Positions 1-6,794 of a DNA stretch of 16,561 bases are shown piece by piece. Under the pieces are notes generated by a model that was given only the letters and a program-made list of their open reading frames with translations, had not been told where the DNA came from and made no database searches. Location: contig JALLAP010000680.1 of NCBI GenBank assembly GCA_036939355.1, positions 1 to 16,561 on the forward strand, given 5' to 3'. How positions within the stretch are numbered: position 1 is the stretch's first letter; each line of letters starts with the position of its first letter. This stretch comes from Thalassiosira profunda (lineage: Eukaryota; Bacillariophyta; Thalassiosirophyceae; Thalassiosirales; Thalassiosiraceae). The position numbers and the translations under genes were made by a program.

Positions 1-100
1 AGGGCGAGCGGCGAGCGCGACGGAGAGTGCGGTGGCGAGCAACCGCGTTGGGCTGTGGGTGTCGGCGTGGGTGCCGGCGTATTTTCCATCTCGTTTGGCA

Positions 101-1342
101 ATGGCAAATTCCGACGGCAGCCCCGGTGGCCTCCCCGGCAACATCAAACGCAGGAAGACAACCTCCTTCAACGGCGTCAATTATTTGACCGATCTGAGCT
201 CCGATAATTTGGCGGCCATCGCCGAGTATTTGCCCAAGACCTCCCGCGCGCTGCTGGCCGTGGCGCTGACGGCCCCTCCCTCCGCGTGGCGGGAGCGCGG
301 GTGGAGGGGAAAGCCCAGCGATGCGGGCAGGGCGATTCTTTCGTCGGGAACGACGTCCTTTGGCTCTGTGCTGGATATGATCAATTCCGAGCTGAAGGAC
401 TTCGAGCGGTTGGACCGCTGCCCGCCGGGGGCTGTGGCGGGGCTGAGAAGACAATTCTGCCGGAGGAAGAACATGCACAAGAATCGGCTGGAGGAGTATT
501 ACGGCAGCGGCTGGGGGGTATTGGATTTCGTGGATCTCGAGGCTGATCTGGCGTCCAAGCTTACGGACGACGATGTTGGAGCGGTCTTGGCGTGTATCGA
601 TGCCCATCGCAACCTCAAGAAGTTGCACCTCACAAAGTGCAGCGGAATTGCGGGCGACGGACTGGAGCCTCTGCGTGGCTCCTCCGTGTTGGAGCACATC
701 GACTTCGACATCCTCCCTCTCATCGACTCCCTCCCCCTTGGCGGCCTCCCCCCTGGCAAAGAGTACGTGGCAAAGAGTACAAACTTGGACAACTTCTTGC
801 CCTCTCCCGAGAAAGCATTTTCTGTCCTGGGGAGCATCTTGAATGGTGGAGCGAGCTCGTTTCGGCGCTTGCGGGTGCCCAATAAATGGATGTACACCGA
901 GCAAGCGCCCGAGAAATGGATGTACACCGACTTTGCCGAAATCTTGCCGGGGCATCCGCACGCCCTGAATGAGTCTGCAAAATGCTACTACTTTGGCTTC
1001 GAAGGGAGCGTGGAGGAATTTGTGAACTCCTTCAAAGGGAATAGGGTTACCGAAACTTGCTTCGGGTGTGGCAGAAACAGATACACGACCTGTGCCGATT
1101 GCAACACCATCATTTGCAGCGACGAGAGCTGTCGTGAGGACAGCAAGGGCTGTCTTGTCTGTGACAATTGCGACAAAACCAGCTGTTTCCAATGCTCGGG
1201 AGGCTACATGGGGAAAGACGACGAGGGGGACAGTGTGAAGTGGTACTACAGCGGCCATGAAATTCCTTCCCATCGTACGGCGCATGGTACGTATTGTGAG
1301 GACTGCCGTTATTTGGGAGCAGAGGAGAATGAAAACCATTGA
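101..1342 (+). CDS. F-box-like / leucine-rich-repeat protein with Cys-rich C-terminus (413 aa)
   Basis: Role is inferred only: an adaptor or scaffold, perhaps for ubiquitin ligation. The first ATG is at 101. The same frame stays open to the left edge from non-ATG codons, so an upstream exon cannot be excluded. Residues about 28-62 read like a degenerate F-box helix pair (YLTDLSSDNLAAIAEYL, then SRALLAVAL). Residues about 154-207 hold one or two leucine-rich units (LTDDDVGAVLACID, then LKKLHLTKCSGI and GLEPLRG). This arrangement matches a large protein family I recognise from Thalassiosira-type diatoms. Residues 320-402 are rich in paired cysteines (CFGC, CADC, CLVC, CDNC, CFQC, CEDC), suggesting two or more zinc sites of no named class I can assign. 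A 30-bp direct repeat duplicates KWMYT at residues 262 and 272. The stop lies 97 bp from the convergent transporter stop. An intronless gene model is assumed. Confidence is high for coding and moderate for the F-box label. Confidence 0.78.
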   Translation: MANSDGSPGGLPGNIKRRKTTSFNGVNYLTDLSSDNLAAIAEYLPKTSRALLAVALTAPPSAWRERGWRGKPSDAGRAILSSGTTSFGSVLDMINSELKDFERLDRCPPGAVAGLRRQFCRRKNMHKNRLEEYYGSGWGVLDFVDLEADLASKLTDDDVGAVLACIDAHRNLKKLHLTKCSGIAGDGLEPLRGSSVLEHIDFDILPLIDSLPLGGLPPGKEYVAKSTNLDNFLPSPEKAFSVLGSILNGGASSFRRLRVPNKWMYTEQAPEKWMYTDFAEILPGHPHALNESAKCYYFGFEGSVEEFVNSFKGNRVTETCFGCGRNRYTTCADCNTIICSDESCREDSKGCLVCDNCDKTSCFQCSGGYMGKDDEGDSVKWYYSGHEIPSHRTAHGTYCEDCRYLGAEENENH

Positions 1343-1439
1343 GCCAGACCATGGATCCATACCTGGAGAACAGCTCATACCTCGTTGATATTAGAAGGCA
1401 TTGAATGCTCTAACTCTGAACTCTATCTGTACATCCACA
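1343..1439. other. Convergent intergenic region between two 3' ends
   Basis: Only 97 bp separate the TGA of the F-box-like gene from the TAA of the transporter gene on the other strand. Both 3' untranslated regions must be very short or overlap. No clear polyadenylation signal was recognised. Confidence 0.6.
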
Positions 1440-3129
1440 TTACGACTCTGAATCTGTTGCCATCGAAGTAAGATAGCCTTCGCACACCCCATCGAGCATC
1501 GAGCCCCGCATTGACGCTCCCCTCGCTTGCTCCATCAAGCTTCGACGTCGTCGGGGACGATCCAGCTTGAGCTTTTGCGGCACAAATTCATCCTCCCCAC
1601 CGCTCCTCTGCCTCGTCTGCGAATCCTTTTCGGTCAATGGTGTTGTTTCGCTCGGTTTCTCTTCGTCGACCAGTTCGGCTGTTTTGTCCTCCGCTTTTAC
1701 ATCCTGGCCGCTTTTGGGCTCGCCGGCCATGTAGGATGCAACCAACACGCAAAGGCTGAGCAGAGGGGAGAAGAGGGCTAACGGCGAAAACTCCCGGCCG
1801 TCCTTGCTCAGCGATACCTCCTCCGGCGTTCGAAGGCAAAAGTGCGTAATTGCACTTGGCGCCGTGAAGCCTCCAACGGACGATGCCATCTTCGATCGTT
1901 GGTCAGTTTGTGAGGATGAACGAAAAAAGTGGAGACAAATCTCATGCCGGACTCACCGATAGCAGGGCCTGCATGGTTCCCTCAAAGCCGGCCAGTTCCG
2001 GGGTATGATCCACCGCTGCCGAAAACAACGACCGGTTTGGAGCACCGAGGAACGGGAAAGATCCCGCACCAACAAACACAGGCGTTACGAACGCAATGTA
2101 GTGCACTCCTCCTGCAAATGGACGCCGTTGTGAGAGATGTATTCACCACGCAAATATTGACAGCAATGCAAACTGCCACTCACGGTACCACAAAAAGTAC
2201 AGCAATAGATAGCCGAGCGTGTTGCCCGCCAGGCCCCAACATAGCAGCAGGAAGTCGGTAATACCACCCTTCGACAGCGTGTTCACCGCCACCATTCCGA
2301 GAAAGACGACGACGGCCATTAAGCCCAGCACGTAAGAAACCTGCACGGGACCCCACTGCAGCGAATCGAAGCTCGCCGGGGCCAGCGCGGTCTCGATGAA
2401 CTGCCAATTGAAGTTGAACGTGAAGATTGTAAGGAATGGCACACCGATGTGCGGATTGCGCAAAATGCATCGAAGCATCAGCATCCACTCTGATTCCTTT
2501 TCTTCCTCTTCCTCCCCCTCACTTTCGTCCTCCGACTTGGGCAGGTCGGGGAGGTAAAAAAACACGATCACCTGCGACGCGAGGTTGAAGACCACCAACA
2601 GCAGCCCCACCGAATTGAGGTTGTCGAAGTGCACTCCCCCCAGCGTGAAGTCGACCCCGTACAGCACCGCGCTGAACAGCGGTGCGATGGCCATCCCGAT
2701 CATCTGCACGCCTCCCAACAATGTCGTGATGTCCGTCCGCTGTTCGGCCGGGCACGCTCTGGCCACGTAGGCAAACCCCAGCGCGGTATTGGCCGTGCCA
2801 AACCCCGCGATGATCCGTCCCAACGCCACCGACGCCAGCGCCGCCTTGCCCTCGAACGCCGGGGCAATTCCATACAACGCCCCACCCAACACCGACATCG
2901 ATATCGAGACCATGTAGGGCCAGTGGAAGTTTTTGGCGTCGCTCCACCTCCCTAGTACGGGCTTGCCCAAGAAGGCCGTAAAAGAGTAGACGGCCAGCAC
3001 GAAGCCGTAGAAATCTTGGGAGCCCCCGAGGGAATTGATGTAGAAGGCCAGCGAGGGGGTGACGATCATGAACGAGATGCTATCCGCGAGGTTGAGGACC
3101 GCGAGGGCCAAGACGAAGGGCGCCACCAT
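1440..3129 (-). CDS. Major facilitator superfamily transporter, CLN7/MFSD8-like, three exons (516 aa)
   Basis: A membrane transporter; substrate unknown. Exons on the minus strand are 3129-2184, 2111-1957 and 1889-1440, with GT-AG introns of 72 and 67 nt. Splicing restores one frame: residue 316 (Arg) spans junction 1 and junction 2 is in phase 0. Twelve helices can be read. Six lie before an acidic loop (residues about 199-214, a run of Glu/Asp/Ser), three between the loop and junction 1, two around exon 2 and the start of exon 3, and the last at about 402-424. The loop after helix 2 has an MFS motif A remnant (LGRWSD). GRIIAGFGTANTALGFAYVAR in helix 4 and the exon-2 signature NRSLFS...GTMQALLS resemble the CLN7/MFSD8 group. 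Exon 3 begins with MASSVGGFTAPS, continuing helix 11. A hydrophilic tail of about 90 residues holds RRRRSL, a basic phosphosite-like motif. The ATG at 3129 is in a good context (ccATGG). Without the splices, the protein would end after helix 9 and exon 3 would be called as a separate 149-aa protein. Confidence 0.88.
1890..1956 (-). other. Intron 2 of the MFS transporter (67 nt)
   Basis: On the minus strand the donor is GTGAGT (1956-1951) and the acceptor is CGAAG at 1890. A possible branch site (CTGAC) lies shortly upstream of the acceptor. Phase 0. Read-through would stop after four codons. Confidence 0.85.
2112..2183 (-). other. Intron 1 of the MFS transporter (72 nt)
   Basis: On the minus strand the donor is GTGAGT (2183-2178) and the acceptor is TTTGCAG ending at 2112. 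The intron falls after the first base of an Arg codon (phase 1). Read-through reaches a stop after 13 codons. Splicing opens a frame that encodes helix 10 and the conserved NRSLFS segment. Confidence 0.87.
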
Positions 3130-3819
3130 GGTTGAGTTGGAGCCTCGGCGTTATTCAATTGCAAATATTATCTGCGATGCCCCGCAGTCCGCCGACGCCA
3201 GCTGACCCAACGGCGACGGTGCAGGCTGGTCAGGGGTTGATGTTGATGTAGTTGATGTGTTGTGCCTCGCGAGATGCAGAGCGAGATGCTTTATCGAGTC
3301 GACGCGACAGATATGCCCATGCAGCGCCAATCGATACCCGCTACCGGACGCAGCCGGCCGATCAACAATCCAACAGATTAGTGAGGCCGGGTGGGCGATG
3401 GGCCGGGGGGTAGGTGTTAGGAGGAGCCGCGTCGCGGTCGACGCCAGCAGGATCTTTTTTTTGCTGCTTGCAACTTTGAATTCCTCTGTAGAATCCCACC
3501 GAGGAACTCTTGGCGGGCTGAACACACAGCGCCTCCTCCAATCAACGCGCGTCTTGCGCTCCAGCAAACACGCACAGGGGCTCTGCCATACAAAGGTTGC
3601 TAATATGGATCTGCATTGCACGCATTATCTGGCATCTGCAATTTTGGGTGCCTATCGTTCATTTGAGCATGTCTATCCGCTCCGGGCGACCGCGGAAGCC
3701 AGCTCCGGGCAGCTCCGGGGCATTTTTAGCATTTTATGAGACTCTGCGGTTGTTTCCCTAAAATGTATTGGTCATAGCTAGCTTATTGCACATGATTACC
3801 CATCGCAGGAGTGGCCCGG
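3130..3819. promoter_or_regulatory. Intergenic: upstream of the MFS gene, downstream of the small diatom-family gene
   Basis: This 690-bp stretch has no gene I can support. Open frames on both strands (about 3151-3621 minus, 3257-3739 plus) begin at GTG, have arginine- and cysteine-rich composition, and show no motif. It should contain the transporter promoter. CCAAT-type elements are visible at about 3326 (CCAATCG) and 3538 (CCAATCA), 200 and 410 bp upstream of the start; CCAAT boxes work in either orientation. A short GTTGATGT-type repeat lies near 3236-3258, and CAGCTCCGGG is duplicated near 3700-3720. Confidence 0.4.
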
Positions 3820-4329
3820 CTACGAGTTCTGGGCTGCCCGAGCGGCGCGGCGTCGCGCCTCCGATCGGTTCCGTTTCGACATCAACTCCGAAAGACGGGC
3901 CAACCGGCCTTCGTCGACGAACCCGGCCTCGTCCTGGATGGCCTGCTCGGCCAGTATCATTTTCGCGTGCGCGCGGCGTCTCTTGAGGATGTTGTTAGGG
4001 CTTCCCAGGAGGAGCTGCTCGAGGCCAACCAGCTCCTCCGCGGAGACGCCCGGCGGTGCCTCGAGGGCCTCTTGGGGGCTTGGGCCGTGTTCGTCCGGAC
4101 GCATCGTCGACGATCGAAGAAGCTTCAGGATGCGCAGGGCGTCCTTGTAGGCGGCTTGCTTGAAGGCTTCGGCGGCGTGCGACGAGCGAGACTTGGTTGC
4201 GCGATAGATCGGATCTTCGGCATACTCGAACACCGCGGCGGTGCGGGAGAATTGGATGTTCTTGGTGGGTGACTTCTCGCGGCTCGACGGCGTTGTGCCG
4301 CGCGTCGAGGAAGATTCAGAGGCGCTCAT
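3820..4329 (-). CDS. Small uncharacterised protein of a diatom-typical family (169 aa)
   Basis: Function unknown. The frame runs from the ATG at 4329 to the TAG at 3820-3822 with no intron needed. The N-terminal 25 residues are Ser/Thr-rich and probably disordered. NIQFSRTAAVFEY follows at about 24-36, then a helical segment (AAEAFKQAAYKDALRILKLL). The C-terminal half has the pattern GLEQLL, a basic stretch (KRRRAHAK), MILAEQAIQ, a Gly-Phe-Val-Asp turn and a helix ending in an Arg/Ala-rich tail. That order (V-x-F motif, Gly-Leu-Glu, Arg/Lys cluster, [V/I]L-x-EQ-x-x-Q, then LA...S) is one I associate with an expanded, nameless family of diatom proteins. No signal peptide, membrane segment or metal site is visible. 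It is predicted soluble and alpha-helical. Its neighbours give no clue to its role. Confidence 0.62.
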   Translation of the reverse strand: MSASESSSTRGTTPSSREKSPTKNIQFSRTAAVFEYAEDPIYRATKSRSSHAAEAFKQAAYKDALRILKLLRSSTMRPDEHGPSPQEALEAPPGVSAEELVGLEQLLLGSPNNILKRRRAHAKMILAEQAIQDEAGFVDEGRLARLSELMSKRNRSEARRRAARAAQNS

Positions 4330-4995
4330 GCTGGCAGGATATGCTTCGAATTGAGTATCGTAGTTGCCATTGCAATGATCGCAAGACGAGGTGACGATTT
4401 ATGAGCTGCCAATCTGCAACGACGCCGGCTGGCCATCTTGCTTCCGTTGTGGCTTAGTGAATGAGGTCTGCGCATCAAAGCAGCCGCTGATTGCTGTGAT
4501 CGATTGCTCAATCCCGAGATTTTGCAAATTCACAAGGCATACGGCATTCATAGTTCACTGTGACAATCTCAACCCCTAAGTAAGTTCAAATTGCTCAGAG
4601 GTCATCAGAGGAATCCTAAGTAATTCGGACACTGGGGTCAAGAAGGTAGGTTAGGGACAGCAAATCACAAGGGACTCAACAGCAAGCAAAAGCAAAGGTC
4701 ACAAGGCCGGCTGGGGCAGGGCGGCTGTGAAGGAGGATGGGCGAAGAGGATGCCACATGGGGCCGCCGACCGTTGTGTAATGCTTAGGGGCTGTGCAGAT
4801 AGAGGGGAGATATGTACATGCGGTGTGCATAAGAAGTTTGTATCGATTGGATGCTCCGGCAAGATATGTCGGCATTGGGCGGGGCTTTCCTTCGTTCCTC
4901 TTGCAACGTGTGTGTACAATTACAAATTCATCTATCTATCTCTATTATTCATGACAATTGTACGCAAACATTCTATCCACCGGCGCTAATGCATT
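4330..4995. other. Intergenic: upstream of the small gene, downstream of the kinase
   Basis: This 666-bp AT-richer stretch shows no convincing coding sequence. It must hold the promoter of the 4329 gene and the kinase 3' untranslated region. CCTAAGTAA occurs twice about 36 bp apart (about 4577 and 4613), each near TCAGAGG copies. A short (ATCT)n run lies at about 4928-4945. No tRNA-like fold or strong motif was found. Confidence 0.4.
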
Positions 4996-6276
4996 TTACC
5001 GATTGCCCGAGAGGTGGAAGAAGGGTATCCTCGCCTTTTTTCGCTTGCCCTTCGCGGGGCGCTCGCACAATATCGCGTCCCGCTCCGTCGCTCCCCGGAA
5101 CACTACCTCGACGCTCGCGTCGTCCTGCCTGCTCTCAGCGGCGTCTCCCATCGCGGCATCCTCGACGGTGCCGACGATATGCCGCACCATCCACGGATGG
5201 CGCAGCGCCTCGTCGGCCGTCATCCGCCGCTTGGGATCCTTCTGCAACAGCCGCCTCACAAAGTCTCGGACCTCCCGGCTCGTCTCGGACCAGTCCGTGG
5301 CCGAAAATCGATACTTGCCCCGCAGGACGGCCGCGTGGATCTCCTCGTTGCTCCCTCCGTTGAAGGGCGGGTAACCGGCCATCAATGTGAACGCGATGAC
5401 GCCGACCGACCACAGATCGCACGATTTGTCGTATCCCTTCGTCAGCACTTCCGGGCTTATGTAGTAAGGCGTACCAAGCAGGGTCGTCATCGGCGGCTCG
5501 GTGGCCTCGTCGTGGATTCGCGAGAGGCCAAAGTCGCAGAGCCGGATCGGCGAATCCTCCTCCTTCGTGTCGAACAACAAGTTCTCGGGTTTTATATCGC
5601 GATGGACCAGCTTTTGCCGATGAAGGTACGAGATGGCTGTGAGGATCTGGTGCAAGATTTCCGCCGCTTCCTCCTCCGGAAAACACGGCGTGCCCACCTC
5701 GGCGTGGACCGACCGCTCGGCAATCCTGTCGAACAACTCTCCGCCCTCGCACAGCCCGGTAATGATGTGGACGTAATGTGCGTCCTCGTACACGTCCACG
5801 AGTTCAATGATGTTCCGGTGGTTCACCTGTCGGAGCAGCGAGATCTCCCGCGCGAGCTGCCCGGGCTTCACATGCGGATCGGTCTTTCGCACGCTCTTGA
5901 CTGCATACTTCTCGCCTGTGAAGCGGTCGACGCACTCTCGGACGGATCCGTGATGGCCGGTGCCGAGAACGCGCGGAGGATCGACGTGGTAGCGGCTTTC
6001 GATGTTGCGGAACTGGCCGGTGATGGAGTTGGGGGCCATCGATGCGGACGTTTCAGCGGTGGCGCAGGGCGAGAGGGGTGCCGTCTCCATTGTGGCAGCG
6101 CGGGGCGTGGGCTCGTCGTAGGGGGCAGAGACGAGGCGTTTGGCGTGCTTGCCGGCGTGCTTGCCGGCGTGCTTGTCCATCGTCGGCGAGCGGTCGTCGG
6201 CTGTAAAAAATACCTCGTCGAAGGCGGCCGTCGGGGCGATCGAGTGCAAGTCCTCCTGATGGTTGTGGGCGGTCAT
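4996..6276 (-). CDS. CaMK-type Ser/Thr protein kinase (426 aa)
   Basis: Transfers phosphate from ATP to protein Ser/Thr. Complete catalytic core at residues about 100-363: Gly loop GTGHHGSV (105-112), ATP-anchoring Lys127 (YAVKSV), helix-C Glu144, catalytic HRDIKPEN (His225-Arg226-Asp227), DFG (Asp248), and the P+1 region GTPYYISPEVL, where SPE replaces the usual APE. Asp287 in CDLWSVGV and the terminal HPWM complete the fold. YYISPEVL, CDLWSVGVI and PPF place it in the CaMK/CDPK group. No EF-hands follow and no calmodulin-binding helix is obvious, so Ca2+ control is unproven. The N-terminal 95 residues look disordered and contain a KHAG tandem repeat (35-46). The C-terminus ends in a basic cluster (KGKRKK, 409-414) that could be a nuclear signal. 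No intron is needed. The ATG at 6276 is the first in frame. There is no membrane segment, so it is probably soluble. Confidence 0.93.
   Translation of the reverse strand: MTAHNHQEDLHSIAPTAAFDEVFFTADDRSPTMDKHAGKHAGKHAKRLVSAPYDEPTPRAATMETAPLSPCATAETSASMAPNSITGQFRNIESRYHVDPPRVLGTGHHGSVRECVDRFTGEKYAVKSVRKTDPHVKPGQLAREISLLRQVNHRNIIELVDVYEDAHYVHIITGLCEGGELFDRIAERSVHAEVGTPCFPEEEAAEILHQILTAISYLHRQKLVHRDIKPENLLFDTKEEDSPIRLCDFGLSRIHDEATEPPMTTLLGTPYYISPEVLTKGYDKSCDLWSVGVIAFTLMAGYPPFNGGSNEEIHAAVLRGKYRFSATDWSETSREVRDFVRRLLQKDPKRRMTADEALRHPWMVRHIVGTVEDAAMGDAAESRQDDASVEVVFRGATERDAILCERPAKGKRKKARIPFFHLSGNR
6142..6177 (-). repeat. 12-bp tandem repeat, three copies, coding KHAG units
   Basis: Three consecutive 12-bp units (plus-strand GGCGTGCTTGCC, the last with one change) encode His-Ala-Gly-Lys repeats in the kinase N-terminal tail. 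Near-identity at the DNA level points to recent slippage rather than selection on protein sequence. Confidence 0.85.
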
Positions 6277-6794
6277 CGTTCTTGCAGCAGGTGGTCGATG
6301 TGTCGGTGCACGTCTGTGAAGTATGAGCTAGAGGCTGCTTGGAACGCCGTTCGTTGCAAATGGCCGCCGCCGATCGGCATGTGCTCTGCTCATATCGTGC
6401 ACGGCTGAACGCCACATCACAAGTAGTCAGCGCCGGCCGCGGGTGAAGCCGCGGCGCTGGCTGAAGAGGGCGGAAAGAGAGAATTCGATCGACCCTTGAC
6501 TCAACGAGTCGTGACAAGGGCGCCATACTAATTCCTAGGTACAATTGGTAAGACCTCTCATCCGGTACTGATGTCGAGAAGCTCTGCTCGCCTGGCTGAG
6601 CAAAAAGATCTTGCGTCTTGCGTCAGCGAGGAAGAGGAGAGCTGGCCGGGGCTGAAGCAACCGAAAGTGAGTTGAGCTGAATGGTGGGATAAAAGCAGCG
6701 TCTAATTGGCACATTACGGCACTAGGTAGTGTTAAATCTCAACCCATGCACTCTAACACGCGTTGTCAAGGTCCCCTCAGCTACATGTCCCGTC
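6277..6794. promoter_or_regulatory. Intergenic: kinase upstream region and DNA2 3' end
   Basis: 518 bp without a supportable gene. It should hold the kinase promoter/5' leader and the DNA2 3' untranslated region. Visible structures are a GC-rich hairpin at 6428-6459 and a TGACTCA bZIP/AP-1-like site at 6497-6503 inside a CCCTTG...CAAGGG inverted repeat (6493-6520). CCAATTG lies on the minus strand near 6543-6549. Confidence 0.4.
6428..6459. other. GC-rich hairpin upstream of the kinase gene
   Basis: CAGCGCC (6428-6434) pairs with GGCGCTG (6453-6459), and GCGG (6439-6442) pairs with CCGC (6449-6452). This gives an 11-bp stem with a 4-nt bulge and a 6-nt loop (GTGAAG). It lies about 150 bp upstream of the kinase ATG, so it could sit in the 5' leader RNA. 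A regulatory role is speculation. Confidence 0.5.

Noticed and set aside
32..100. Start of the F-box-like protein at 32
   Set aside because: The codon at 32 is GTG. The first ATG is at 101. An upstream spliced exon beyond the edge is possible but not visible.
1440..1889. Independent 149-aa single-helix protein
   Set aside because: It fits as exon 3 of the MFS gene: correct splice signals, phase 0, and it completes helices 11 and 12.
3151..3739. 156- and 160-aa open frames upstream of the MFS gene
   Set aside because: Both start at GTG rather than ATG, overlap each other on opposite strands, and show no domain or family likeness.
5014..6408. 464-aa open frame on the plus strand opposite the kinase
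   Set aside because: It is antisense to an intact kinase gene, has no recognisable motif and is Arg/Gly/His-rich. Long antisense frames are expected from the GC-rich third positions here.
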